Below, piece after piece: positions 1 to 9,921 of a stretch of 64,000 nucleotides of DNA (its first letter is position 1; every line of letters begins with the position of its first letter). Origin of the DNA: Sphingomonas sp. GTDB taxonomy: Bacteria; Pseudomonadota; Alphaproteobacteria; Sphingomonadales; Sphingomonadaceae. The notes under the pieces are model-generated. The model searched no databases. It saw only the letters and a list, made by a program, of their open reading frames with translations, and was not told where the DNA came from. The stretch covers positions 1,003,001-1,067,000 of the forward strand of contig NZ_JAHBZI010000002.1 in assembly GCF_019635515.1 (NCBI RefSeq), written 5' to 3'. A program made the translations under genes and the position numbers.

Positions 1-3000
1 CTGCGTGCGCAGAACCCGACATTGCTGGCTGCGCGCGGGCCGATATGGCTTCGTTTGCTCGCTCCGATCACTACCAACCGTTCGCTGTTGCGCGTGCTTG
101 CTGCTTATGGCGGCATCTGGACGATATGGGTCCTGGTGGGGATGTTTCTGCGTTTCCCGGTACCGGCAGTGCTGGCGCCGCTGATCGCCGACTTCCAGTC
201 CGGAACTTTGCGCGATCTGCTTGGCGCAATGCTGGGCGCGCAGGTGACGATGGTCGGCCTGATCTTTCCGCTTGCGCTCGGCATGGTTACCTTGATCGTC
301 CAGCGCGACGAAGGGGCTGCGTCCAACGCCGATGTCCAGCTCTATTACGATCAAAGCTTAGCTTATGCGGTCGGGACCAGTGGTATCGGCCTCGCGATTG
401 CGTTGGTCGCCGGGCTGTTTTCGCCGGAAGCCCTTGTGCTCGGGCTTGCCGGACGCAGCGATATGGCCTGGTCGATCAGCCTGGCGATTACCGGGGTGCT
501 TGCCACCTGGCTTTTCGCCAATCTGCTCGTCACCTGGCAGTTCCTGATCGTCAGCATGTCGTTCATCGCGCCGTCCTACCGGGCGAAACTGCGCCAGCGC
601 TTTGTCGCAGCGCGCATCATTCCGCGCCATCTCGCAGCGCTCCTCGCTGGACACCGCTATCTCAAGATCGACGAGCACCTCAACGCAGGCGCGACATTCA
701 TGCCCTATGTGATGGCGGGTGCTACCGAGGGCGTGCGCGGGGACCGGGCAATCAGCGTCGCGCTGTCCCGGCCCGCCCGGCTGGCTGACGTGCGGCTGGT
801 GCCTTTGCGCTTGGCGGTGCGGCTCTGGGCATGGCGATGCCGGCGCGCCAAAACGGGCGCGGGTGCTGACAAATATGACTGGATGCTGGGCTTGGTCGGG
901 CCGCTCGACCGCGACTTTCGCGGCGAGGTGCTGCTATGCCGGCGTAAGGGCGGGGTGCCGCTGAACGGCCTCGAGCGCTGGTTGATCCGTAGGTCCCTCG
1001 TCATCGGCCGCCCGGTCGAGCCCGAGACTCTGGGCCCCAGTGAAATCCTCGAGGAACTTGCCGATCGCGTCGCGCTCCAGATCGATCGCACAGCCGTCAC
1101 CAGTTTCGATAATGCCCTGAAGGAAATGCGCGCGTTTCACCATTTCCTGCTCAACGCCTACACCATCGTCGATGCGCAAGGCGCGGTGTCGAGCTACGCT
1201 GGCTATGGCGATTGGTCATCAGAACATTCCAATTGGGTACGCGAATATCGCCGGCTCTTCGACCGGGCGGCAAACGCGATCCTGCGCGAAGACAGTTTTA
1301 TCGGCAGCCTTGCTTTCACGGAAAGCAATCTGATCCCCGATCGCAAGGATCGGGTGCCGCCCTGGATCGTCGGTGGCCTGTACGAATTGTCGCAATATAT
1401 GGTGCATCGACTCGGCCATTGGCTGACGGCACAGCGGGCGCCCCGCGGCGTCGGGATCGGCGCGCTGGTGCCCGGCGCGCTCCCGCAACAGGTTGCCAAG
1501 GCATATCGCAGCGTCATCGTTCGGATCGTCGGCGCGCATGAATCCGCGTTGCATGCCGGCGCGCGTTACGCGCGGGCCGCCGAGGGCGCAGAGGAACGCG
1601 CGGCTTGGGCGACGCTCTCTGCGAGCTGGCCGATCTTGTTCAAGCATCTGGAGAGTTCGGCCTATCTAATTGTCGCCTCGCATTGGCATGAGGATGAGAT
1701 CGGCGCGGAGCTTTACACCGAGAGCTTCCTCAAATGGCGCGACACGCTGGGCGATCTTGCCGAGTCCGATGGCCAATTTGTCCTGCGCACCGGTTTTCTC
1801 AACTCCGACTTGGTCGATCATGACTGGGGCATTGTCGATGCCCGGGTTACGCCGCTATTGCTGCACCCGAGCTTCCGGGAAGCCGGGCCGGCCGTGGTGT
1901 TCGGGGCCGTACTCGCCAACCTGCACGCCGATATGCGCGTGGTCACAACCTGCGTGCTTGCAGGATGGGCAGCAGCCGGCACGTCGATCCATGGTTCGGC
2001 TGCTGCGGCCCGGCATTTGGCTAACGCGTCCGACGGCCACGGGTCGCATGCGTCGCTCGATCTGGTCCGGACCTTCGTGCGGCTGCGCCTGGCCGAATGG
2101 GCGGCCGATGCCAGCGGCTATATCGGTCTGCTCGATACGCTGGTCAGCAGGCTCGACGGCATGGTCGAAGGCGAGCGCGTCGCCGGCCGTGTCTATTCTG
2201 TCGATACCCGCTTCAGAGTAAGTGCGCTGGCGGGCGACTGGTTCGCCTTGGTTGCCGCGCTTGGCGATGACGCTGCTTTTGCTGCGATTGCGACGTGGCT
2301 GGGAGCGCTTGGCGAAGATCAAAGCGCGGCCGAATTGGGCGATGAAAATCTCTGGCAATTGCAGACCTGGCTGAACCGCAAGGCCGAGCTTTGGAGCCAT
2401 CCCGCATCGCAGTTCGCAACAGCCGATGCGATCGGCGCGCTCGACCCTGTACTAACCCGCGACGAGGCAGGGGAGGGGCTCCACGCCGCGTTGGTCAGTG
2501 CCTCTGCGACGATCGCTGCGCACCGCGACCGGCGCTTGGCGGCAGCGCCGATCGATCCCGACGCGCTTGCCAGATTGCAAGCCGCGGTAGTCGCCCAGGT
2601 GGGCGATCTTGCCGGGCGGATCGCGTTGTTCCCCAAAGCCTGCCTGCAGATCGACGCGGGCAGATCAAGCCCGGTGCGCTTTCGCATGAACCGCGTCGAC
2701 AAAAGGTCGCTGGTGGCGCCGCCACTGCATCACCCCAATCCAACCTTCAGCGAGCATTTTGCCGGGCGCCTTGCCGATCACGCCGCAGCCATTGCCTGGC
2801 GGCCCTATTTCAAATTGCCTCGCCGCCATGTTGTCGTCGCTACGGCCCAGGATCTGTTCGACGCTGCTTCGGTCGAAGCCGCTAAGATCGCCGCCACCGG
2901 TGCGCGTCCGCTCCTGCTGCTCCCCAGCCAAGCAACGTCATGGCCGGACGTGTATGAGGCGCACCAGCTGCTCGGCGATGCGGCCAGCAAGCGCGACGAC

Positions 3001-3282
3001 GAGGCGCTGCCGCGCTCCTATCTCCTCACTTATGCGGGTATCGACGTGCATCGCTCGGGCTTCGATGCCCCTGAATTGTTCGGGGATGACCTGCTCGAAT
3101 CCGTGCATTTGCGCGCACGCGATCCCGCAGTGCCGGTGACCCTTGAGGTCGTGCCCGATACCGATCCCACCGAGCTGGTTATCGCTGCGCGCTTCGCGGT
3201 CACAGGTCAGTGGCGGCAGCGCGAAGTTATCACCTTTTCTCTGCGCAAGCCGCGCGTCCGCAAGAAGCGGGGAAGTGCTTGA
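1..3282 (+). CDS. Large multi-pass membrane protein, unknown function (5' end open)
   Basis: The frame is open from the first base of the window, so the true start may lie upstream; the first usable start inside is a TTG at 22. The product is over 1,080 residues. It has about four hydrophobic segments in its first 180 residues (near residues 22-45, 65-93, 114-137 and 148-178), followed by roughly 900 mostly soluble residues. The second segment, which follows an LLGAMLGAQ stretch and runs into a charged turn, recalls DUF2254-type membrane proteins, but I cannot confirm that family. No catalytic motif is recognisable. It ends about 80 bp before the methyltransferase-HNH pseudogene and probably belongs to the same accessory region. 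The membrane topology is visible in the sequence; the function is unknown. Confidence 0.7.
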   Translation: MRAQNPTLLAARGPIWLRLLAPITTNRSLLRVLAAYGGIWTIWVLVGMFLRFPVPAVLAPLIADFQSGTLRDLLGAMLGAQVTMVGLIFPLALGMVTLIVQRDEGAASNADVQLYYDQSLAYAVGTSGIGLAIALVAGLFSPEALVLGLAGRSDMAWSISLAITGVLATWLFANLLVTWQFLIVSMSFIAPSYRAKLRQRFVAARIIPRHLAALLAGHRYLKIDEHLNAGATFMPYVMAGATEGVRGDRAISVALSRPARLADVRLVPLRLAVRLWAWRCRRAKTGAGADKYDWMLGLVGPLDRDFRGEVLLCRRKGGVPLNGLERWLIRRSLVIGRPVEPETLGPSEILEELADRVALQIDRTAVTSFDNALKEMRAFHHFLLNAYTIVDAQGAVSSYAGYGDWSSEHSNWVREYRRLFDRAANAILREDSFIGSLAFTESNLIPDRKDRVPPWIVGGLYELSQYMVHRLGHWLTAQRAPRGVGIGALVPGALPQQVAKAYRSVIVRIVGAHESALHAGARYARAAEGAEERAAWATLSASWPILFKHLESSAYLIVASHWHEDEIGAELYTESFLKWRDTLGDLAESDGQFVLRTGFLNSDLVDHDWGIVDARVTPLLLHPSFREAGPAVVFGAVLANLHADMRVVTTCVLAGWAAAGTSIHGSAAAARHLANASDGHGSHASLDLVRTFVRLRLAEWAADASGYIGLLDTLVSRLDGMVEGERVAGRVYSVDTRFRVSALAGDWFALVAALGDDAAFAAIATWLGALGEDQSAAELGDENLWQLQTWLNRKAELWSHPASQFATADAIGALDPVLTRDEAGEGLHAALVSASATIAAHRDRRLAAAPIDPDALARLQAAVVAQVGDLAGRIALFPKACLQIDAGRSSPVRFRMNRVDKRSLVAPPLHHPNPTFSEHFAGRLADHAAAIAWRPYFKLPRRHVVVATAQDLFDAASVEAAKIAATGARPLLLLPSQATSWPDVYEAHQLLGDAASKRDDEALPRSYLLTYAGIDVHRSGFDAPELFGDDLLESVHLRARDPAVPVTLEVVPDTDPTELVIAARFAVTGQWRQREVITFSLRKPRVRKKRGSA

Positions 3283-3364
3283 TGATTGACTCGCCCGGGC
3301 TAGTTCAGCGTCTCACGGTCGGATCGATGATGGCGTGCCTTGGTCATCGAGCTAGGGATCTGGC

Positions 3365-5113
3365 GTGACCTCGGATGATGCGATCGCCGGTTATGATGCA
3401 GCCGCCGCTGAACTGGCGGCGCGGTACGACGATCCTGCGCTGCTCGCGATCCACGCCGATCTGCGCCACTTCCTGCCCGAACGGTGCCAAGGCAGATTAG
3501 CGCTCGATGTCGGTGCTGGGTCTGGCCGCGACGCCGGCTGGTTGGCTGGCCTCGGCTATGAAGTGATCGCGGTCGAACCTGCCGATCGCATGCGCGCCGA
3601 AGGCATGCGCCGCCATGGCGGGCCGGCGATCCGATGGCTCGGCGACCGGCTGCCAGGCCTGGCAAAGGTGCATGCGCTGGCGATCGGTTTCGACCTGATC
3701 CTCTTGTCCGCCGTCTGGCAGCATGTTGCGCCGGAAGATCGACCACGCGCTTTTCGCAAGCTGGCAACCCTCCTTAAACCGGGCGGATTGCTGGTCCTGT
3801 CTTTGCGCAGCGGCCCGGCGCTGGCTGATCGGCCGATGTATGAAGTGGGGGTCGGCGAAGTCGAATCGCTTGCACATAGCCACGGACTGGAAGTCGCGCG
3901 GATTGCCGCGCGGCCCGATGCGCAGCATCGTGACGATGTGCAATGGACCACGATTGTCCTGCGCCTTCCGGATGATGGCAGCGGCGCGTTGCCGCTCATC
4001 CGCGGCATCATCCTGGCCGATGACAAAAGCTCTACCTACAAGCTGGCGCTGTTGCGCGCGGTGGCGCGGATCGCCGAACATGCAGCGGCAACGGCGCTCC
4101 CGGCGGAGGATGGCTCAGATTCTGTCGTGCTGCCGCTTGGGCTGGTCGCGCTGTTCTGGATCCGAATGTATTTGCCGCTCGTCCGCGCTGGCCTGCCCCA
4201 GGCGCCGCGCAATAGCGGGCCTGACGGGCTGGGCTTCGCCAAGTCCGGCTTCCGCCAGGTGATGGCGTTGGCTGTTGCGCTGACCGAATTGCGGGTTGGG
4301 GCGATATTCGCGGCGGATACTGGCAGCGCGGTCGCTTCGGCACTGGAGCGAGGCTGCCGCGACGATTACCACCATGCCGGCTAACTTCACGCGCTTCCCT
4401 GGTAGTGACCGGCGTGTCTTCGGAGCGTCTCGGTTGCGCACCGCTAGTCGCAAATCGCTGATCCTGGACGTACCGACCTTGCGCAGCTGGGGCAGCTTCA
4501 CTGTCCCCGGTCCGGTATGGCGTTCCTTGATGCGGCTTGGCGCATGGATCGAGCCGGTTCTGGTGCAGGAATGGGCTCGGCTGATGCGCGGCTATGCCGA
4601 GCGGCAGGGGATCGCCCTTGCCGCCGGTCAGTCTGAAGCTGCGCTTGGGTGGGAGGAGCCGCTTCGCGATACAGCGCTGGGCCGGCATGCCGCCGAGGCG
4701 ATCAGCAGCCGTGGTGCCGTGCTCGATTGCGTTTGGTCCGGATCGATCTTGTCGATGGCGGCTCTCGATATCGACCACTGCCTGCCTTGGTCGGCCTGGC
4801 CCTGCGGAGATCTGTGGAATTTGATGCCGGCCAACCGGCGGGTGAACCAGCACCAGAAGCGCGATCGGCTGCCTTCGCAACCCATGCTGGCGCAGTCGCG
4901 GTCGCGAATTCTTGGATGGTGGGACGCGGCGTGGTCGCATAACGAAGCGCTTCATGTGCGTTTCCTGCGCGAGGCAGCAGCGGCGCTCCGATCGACGCCG
5001 ATGCTTAGCTCGAGGCGGTGTTTGCCGGTCTTGAATGGCGCCGGTTGCAGCTGTCGCAGGATCAGCAGGTACCGGAATGGACATTGCGGCTGCCCGGGAT
5101 CGAGGACGCGTGA
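3365..5113 (+). pseudogene. Methyltransferase-HNH nuclease fusion gene, broken by two frameshifts and a stop
   Basis: From a GTG at 3365 the first frame encodes a class I SAM-dependent methyltransferase. It has the nucleotide-binding motif DVGAGSGRD near residue 42 and an LKPGG strand later, and then a conserved STYKLALLRA segment. Homologues continue from there into an HNH nuclease domain. Here the frame shifts at 4345-4346: removing one G of a GG pair gives a seamless S-A-L-S-E-A-A-A-T-I join. The HNH part then runs in the next frame from about 4347 to 4990, with DIDHCLPWSAWPC, an NLMPANRRVNQHQKRD segment and conserved tryptophans. The conserved tail (EAVFAGLEW to VPEWTLRLPG) is back in the first frame, behind a TAG at 5006-5008, and ends at a TGA at 5111. 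Both domains remain readable, and an HNH-only product from an ATG at 4374 is possible. Confidence 0.85.
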
Positions 5114-5166
5114 GCCGCTGACGCTAGACTTTTTGCCTAAGCGACCAGGCGCGCTATCAAACCGCT

Positions 5167-5403
5167 ATGGCTTTCGGCGTCTTCATTCATCGATCCGATT
5201 CGATCTATGCGGACACGCCGGCCGAGCGATACCAATTTCCGCGGCAATATCTCAACCGGGCGCGTGCTTGTGTTGGCGACTGGAGCCGCACAGACCGGTT
5301 GAGCGTGGTTCTCCGGTTGAAGCTTGCCGCAGGCAGCCAGATCGTTATGGTTGCGGACAGGGCGATCCACAGGCGCCCGCCGCTCGCTGTAGCGAAGTCC
5401 TGA
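5167..5403 (+). pseudogene. Truncated N-terminus of an HNH-nuclease-associated protein
   Basis: The reading begins MAFGVFIHRSDSIY and continues to ACVGDW. This is the recognisable N-terminus of a family of HNH-associated proteins of roughly 250-300 residues that I know as neighbours of methyltransferase-HNH fusions. After about residue 39 (position 5283) the resemblance stops in all three forward frames. The remaining 40 codons look like random high-GC sequence ending at a TGA. It sits 53 bp after the broken methyltransferase-HNH gene. I read it as the 5' remnant of a lost partner gene. The family assignment is from memory of this conserved start. Confidence 0.65.
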
Positions 5404-5503
5404 CCGACACTGTGCTGAGAGTGATTTTCCGTGTCACGCCTCCGCGTGGCTCATGGAAGATGGTTGCGAGCGACATGTTCCTGGGCCGCCTGTGGAGACT
5501 GAC

Positions 5504-6274
5504 ATGGCTACGCAATTTTCCACGATCGATGGCCTCAAGCGCGCTGCCAAAAAGGCGAAGCGCGACCTCGGCATGACGCATACCCAAGCGCTCGACCATG
5601 TCGCGCGTGCGGGAGGATTTCACAATTTCATCCATGCCACCCGCACGATTGCGGATGCGTCACCGCCACGCTTTCCCGTAATTGTCTCGCAATATTGGTT
5701 CGATCGCGAGAGCCGGGCGCGGGGCACTGAGCGGTTGGTCGTGCATCTGTCCCAGCCGCTCACCACGCTGGTGCGGCCGCATCAGCTCAAAGGCTATCTC
5801 GGCGGCTCAAAAATTATCGGTGAGGATCATCTCGACGGCTATGACCGGGGCGAAGACCAAGATCATGCGCGCAATCTCGCATGCCGGCTGGCGCGCGCGC
5901 TCCAATTCATGGATGCGACGGGCCTGAAGCCCTCCTCGGGCAAGCGCTTCTATCCGAAAGGCAGCTGGTATAATCGCCCGCCGGGGGTCGATCACGATCA
6001 TGGCTGGTTCGAGCCCGAAACCAAGACCTATCTCTTCACCGACGAGCCGTATGGGGTTGGCCCGGAAACGGCACGCCAGCGGGCGGACTGGTGCGAGCTG
6101 CATGATTTCGAGATCCTCAAATCCGAGCGGATGAGCGTCTATGGCTATGGCACTGAGCTGTATTTGATCGCCAAGCGCGGCACGACGCTTGACCTTGCTG
6201 GACTGCTGGCCCGGCTCGAAGCATCGCCGCCGCCGATTTCCGACAAGGAATGGGACCGGCACGCAGCACCATGA
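5504..6274 (+). CDS. DUF5623-like protein
   Basis: The product is 256 residues from the ATG at 5504, chosen because GGAGA lies 7 bp upstream and the family-like start ATQFSTIDGLKRAAKKAK follows at once; upstream codons in frame look non-coding. The first 45 residues (small helix, Lys-rich, then TQALDHVARAGGFHNFIHA) resemble the DUF5623 N-terminal domain, which is seen in mobile or accessory regions of sphingomonads. The remainder is soluble, with several aromatic residues and no recognised catalytic motif. Its TGA overlaps the ATG of the Mrr-like gene downstream (ATGA at 6271), so the two are probably translated together. A role accompanying the nuclease is inferred from this coupling only. 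Confidence 0.6.
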   Translation: MATQFSTIDGLKRAAKKAKRDLGMTHTQALDHVARAGGFHNFIHATRTIADASPPRFPVIVSQYWFDRESRARGTERLVVHLSQPLTTLVRPHQLKGYLGGSKIIGEDHLDGYDRGEDQDHARNLACRLARALQFMDATGLKPSSGKRFYPKGSWYNRPPGVDHDHGWFEPETKTYLFTDEPYGVGPETARQRADWCELHDFEILKSERMSVYGYGTELYLIAKRGTTLDLAGLLARLEASPPPISDKEWDRHAAP

Positions 6275-7464
6275 CCCCGGAGCGCCAGCCCGGACTTGAC
6301 GATGCCGCGCTCGAGGCCCGCATTGCCGCTCTGCAAAGCGCGATCGAGCTTTGGGCGCGGCAGCGCGACATGTGGTCGGACTGTGGCTTTCAATCCTTTG
6401 CCGAGCGGGTCGGCGCTGAGCCCGGGGCTTGGGCTTGCGTCACCGTGCTGCATTTCGAAGGCCCGTTCTACACCATGTTCAACGGCACCTGGGACGATGG
6501 TTCGCAAACGTCGTTTGACGAGCTCGTCGAAAGTCTTGGCTTCGAATATGAGCTAAACGATCATGTCAGCGTGCATTTCTATCCGCTCGATCCTGAGCTG
6601 CGTGCGGCCTTTGGCAGCTATTTCCACTGGCGCTGGGTGTGCAGCCTGATCGAGCCGGACTGTGCTGACGTCTATGAGGAGCTCTACGCACACTTCGCGC
6701 GCCGGCCGGATGATTTGCACCGGATTGGCTGGCGTGAATTCGAGATACTGTTGTTCCGCATCTTCCAGAACCAGGGCTTCAGCGCCGAGCTTGGACCGGG
6801 CAGCGGCGACGGCGGCGTCGATATCAAGCTGCTGCAGCGCGATCCGCTCGGTGACATCATGACCTATGTGCAGGCCAAACATTATGCCGGACATCGCAAG
6901 ATCGGTCTGGGGCCGGTGCAAGCGCTGTACGGCCTGACGCGGGCTGACGAAGTCCAACATGGCGTCATGGTCACGACCTCGGACTATCTGCCGGGCGCGC
7001 GTACATTTGCCGCTCGCGACAATGTCCAGCTGGCGCTGCGCACCTCGGATGACGTCGCGCAGTGGTGCCGCACCGCCACCGCCGGGATCGTCGAGGACAA
7101 ATCGACCCTGATCTCGAAAGCCCATCTGGAGCGCGTGTTGGGCCAGATCGGGAGCAATCGCGACCCGCGGATTCTCCACGCCCATACCGGCTACGGCATC
7201 ACCGCCAACGCCTTTGCGCTGGTGCTAAAGGAAACCAGGCATGCCGCGCTGTTGATGGCCTTGCCGCGAAGTCAGATTAGCGGAGACGGACAGATGGGGT
7301 GGGAACGGCCTATCACTGACGGCGCGGCATTGGCGAACTTGACTGGCGATATGGTGTGGCGGGCACGGAGAAGCAGCGAGCGCGGCGCCGTTTCCTATTG
7401 GGATGGACATAGTCTCTACCATATGTGGGACGGACAAGCTGCGAATTTCAACCATGCCGATTGA
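6271..7464 (+). CDS. Mrr-like restriction endonuclease family protein
   Basis: The product is 397 residues from the ATG that overlaps the preceding stop; an in-frame ATG at 6250 is the alternative. Residues about 150-270 hold an Mrr-type PD-(D/E)XK fold: WREFEILLFRIFQNQGF, then GSGDGGVDI (catalytic Asp), then YVQAKHY (Q-x-K variant of E-x-K), then GVMVTTSDY. Mrr-family nucleases cut modified or foreign DNA. About 150 N-terminal residues carry a separate domain that I do not recognise, and the C-terminal 130 residues are also unassigned. It is convergent with the PD-(D/E)XK-like gene 35 bp away. The nuclease call is good; the substrate and any antiphage role are inferred. Confidence 0.8.
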   Translation: MTPERQPGLDDAALEARIAALQSAIELWARQRDMWSDCGFQSFAERVGAEPGAWACVTVLHFEGPFYTMFNGTWDDGSQTSFDELVESLGFEYELNDHVSVHFYPLDPELRAAFGSYFHWRWVCSLIEPDCADVYEELYAHFARRPDDLHRIGWREFEILLFRIFQNQGFSAELGPGSGDGGVDIKLLQRDPLGDIMTYVQAKHYAGHRKIGLGPVQALYGLTRADEVQHGVMVTTSDYLPGARTFAARDNVQLALRTSDDVAQWCRTATAGIVEDKSTLISKAHLERVLGQIGSNRDPRILHAHTGYGITANAFALVLKETRHAALLMALPRSQISGDGQMGWERPITDGAALANLTGDMVWRARRSSERGAVSYWDGHSLYHMWDGQAANFNHAD

Positions 7465-7499
7465 GTGCAAAGACACCGCCGACCTCGCATTTGCCATGG

Positions 7500-8789
7500 T
7501 CATGCTAGCCCCAGCTCTTCGAGCCAGGGATCGCCTTCGCCAACAAAGGCGCGTAAGCGCGCTTGGTGGCCTGCAATCTGTTGCGGGATAGGCGCGTCGC
7601 CTATCGCAGCTTCCATCCGGGCGATCGACGGGCGTTGGGATTCCGCAATCCATGCCAGCGATACAAACTCATAAGCGGCACGCGACAGGAACTGGTTCGA
7701 TACGGCAAGATAGGCACCGCTTGGCCGGTGCACGCACTGAATGGAATAGTTCGGGTCATCCTTGAAGCGCACTGCCCATTCATCGTCGGCCATCGCGTCG
7801 CACAATGGTTGGGTGTCGATCAAGGCGATCAGGTACAGCCGTCCCTCGATGAAATCGAGGACATGCTGCGGATCGTGGATCGTCAGAAGAAAGGGCGTGT
7901 AGGGCGCCCAAGCGTGGTCGTTCTTGTCGCTATTGAGCATGAAGACCAGTTTGGCGTTGGCTGCCGGGCCGCTGAAGATCGCGTCATAATTTGCGCGGTC
8001 GTAGATGGCGACGAAAGTGACCCCGGGTTCCGGATTCGCGATTGCCTGGCCCGCAGCCTTGGCGTTGGCAATGCAGGCGTTCAAGGCATCCACGTTGGTC
8101 CGCTCGGGTATATCGAGCTGTGCTCTGACGACCAGGCCCTCTGCGCCTCTGAACGGCTCGGCGCGATCGTCTGCCATAAAGTCGTGGAGCCGTCCCAGCT
8201 TCTCGACCTGCCGCTTGGCGCGCTGGTTTAGGTGATTGCTCGATTTGACCTCGATGAGATGGGGGTCGGAAGCGCCGAGCATGCAGATATCGCCGTACCG
8301 CAGGATATTGGTGATGTCGCAGAGGACCGCTGGAATGCCGTCGGCAGTCAGGTGCGCAAGGCAGGCAAGCTCGCCGGCCAGCCCGGATTTTCCGGTCAGC
8401 ATGCCGGCGCCGCGCTTGATCCCCCATTTGTCGACTTCGAAAAAAGCATGTTTGATCGAGAATTTGTCGAGGTAGAGAAACGCGAGGGCGTCCCCGAAAC
8501 ACTTCCAGATGAAGATCGCATCCTCCTGCGCGCTGACATGGCCTGCAGCGCGTTTCAAACGTGTGCGCAAGGCTTTGGCCTCCGCCTTGGCCGACCGGCT
8601 GGTCTTGAGCATGCGGGTCAGCTCGCGCTGGCTTGCGCGGTGGCGCAGTAGTGCGGCCTCGGCATGGAGAATTTCGCGAAGGATCAGCTGATTGCAGCGC
8701 GCGACCGCGGCAATATCGTCCTTGTCCGCTTCGATATGACGAAGCAGAGCCAGCAAGCCAAAGAAGGATTTTCGGCGCCGGATATACAT
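7500..8789 (-). CDS. PD-(D/E)XK-like nuclease-related protein, hypothetical
   Basis: The product is 429 residues from ATG 8789 (MYIRRRKSFFGLL). The frame is open further upstream but that part looks non-coding. The first 130 residues are helical and rich in Arg, Lys and Leu. A segment near residues 195-250 reads GDICMLGAS, then HLIEVKSSNHLNQRAKRQ. The spacing of Asp and E-V-K fits a PD-(D/E)XK nuclease core, with a following basic helix. The C-terminal half, with several aromatic and Asp residues, is unassigned. It lies between an Mrr-like nuclease and a broken phosphodiesterase gene, and its promoter should lie in the 94 bp shared with the latter. The nuclease role is inferred from one motif. 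Confidence 0.6.
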   Translation of the reverse strand: MYIRRRKSFFGLLALLRHIEADKDDIAAVARCNQLILREILHAEAALLRHRASQRELTRMLKTSRSAKAEAKALRTRLKRAAGHVSAQEDAIFIWKCFGDALAFLYLDKFSIKHAFFEVDKWGIKRGAGMLTGKSGLAGELACLAHLTADGIPAVLCDITNILRYGDICMLGASDPHLIEVKSSNHLNQRAKRQVEKLGRLHDFMADDRAEPFRGAEGLVVRAQLDIPERTNVDALNACIANAKAAGQAIANPEPGVTFVAIYDRANYDAIFSGPAANAKLVFMLNSDKNDHAWAPYTPFLLTIHDPQHVLDFIEGRLYLIALIDTQPLCDAMADDEWAVRFKDDPNYSIQCVHRPSGAYLAVSNQFLSRAAYEFVSLAWIAESQRPSIARMEAAIGDAPIPQQIAGHQARLRAFVGEGDPWLEELGLA

Positions 8790-8883
8790 GCGCCGATATC
8801 CTAGCCTCGACGCGCCCCTCTGGCCACTCGCGGCGCTTAGGTTTGCGATTGAACCTAGGCGCGCGAACGACCAGAACGGTGTG

Positions 8884-9780
8884 ATGAAATCCTGGTTCGC
8901 TGCCTCGGTCGTCCTGCTGCTGTCGCTTGGGTCCTGCGCGACACCGGAGCGCGGCGTGCCCACCGCAGCGGTATCGGCTGGGCGGCCGCTTAGATTGGCG
9001 AGCTGGAACCTCGAGTTTCCGGCGGAAAAGGATGGCAGCGGCTGTGCGCCGCGGACTATCAGGCGATGCGCCGCATCGCCGACAGTCTCGATGCTGATGT
9101 ATCGCCTTTCAGAAAGCGGAGAACCTGGCGGCCGCCGTGCGGGTGCTCGATCCGGCGCGGTACACGATCGTGATGGAGGATCGCCTTGGCAATCCGACCG
9201 GCACTTGCGGCGGTGAGCATCCGAACCAGGCCTTCATCCGGCAAGCGGTCGGCTTTGCGGTTCGCAAAGGGCTCGCCTTCGACCGCAATCCCGATGTGAC
9301 TGCCCTGATGCTCGGCAATGCGCAACTGCGTTCCGGGATCGATATCACGCTGCGCGCCAGGGATATGCTCCGATCCGTCTGCTCGGCGTACATCTGAAGT
9401 CGGGATGCTTTTCCGGATCTGCGGCTGCGGCCTGTCCAACGCTGTTGCAGCAAGTGCCAGCACTTGAGACCTGGATCGACGCCGCCGCGCGGGGGCCGGC
9501 GCGTTTTGTCGTGCTTGGTGACTGGAATCGACGCCTGGCCCAGCCTGGCGATCTGGTCTGGGCGGATATCGACGATGGCGAACCGGCCAATGCCGATCTT
9601 CGTCTCGCGGACGCCGGGACGGCGCCGCGCTGCGATCCGCGCTATGACAGTTTCATCGACCACATTGTCCTCGACCGCCGCGCCAGCGTTGACCTGACCG
9701 GTTTCAACGAGCGCCGCTATGCGGATGGAGAGGCGCATTATTCGGACCATTGTCCGATCACGGTGACGCTCGCCCGCTAA
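8884..9780 (+). pseudogene. Endonuclease/exonuclease/phosphatase family lipoprotein gene, serially frameshifted
   Basis: The start at 8884 gives a lipoprotein signal (LLLSLGSCA) and the family strand LASWNLEF. The conserved protein then continues in three other readings: ADYQAMRRIADSLDADV from about 9051, AFQKAENLAAAVRVLDPARY from about 9104, and IRLLGVHLKSGCF from about 9370 to the stop at 9780. The last part carries the signature VLGDWNR and ends in SDHCPITV, the catalytic GDxN and SDH motifs. So at least three one-base-class shifts separate pieces of one gene of about 300 residues. All motifs are otherwise well kept, which suggests recent decay. The intact family cleaves phosphodiester bonds; this copy should not yield full-length protein. 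Confidence 0.88.
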
Positions 9781-9921
9781 GATGGCTCTCGACCATGCCT
9801 AGTTGCGCGGTGCGATGTTTGCGGCTGTCAACTTGGTTTGAGCACTTCTGTACAGTAATTTGCTTGTGATTTATTTGTGCAAGCCTGTTGGAACAGCCAA
9901 AAACCGTGGTAGCGTGCCGGT

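Noticed and set aside
5283..5503. A continuation of the HNH-associated fragment into the DUF5623 gene
   Set aside because: No frame resumes the family and the DUF5623 gene has its own ribosome site and start.
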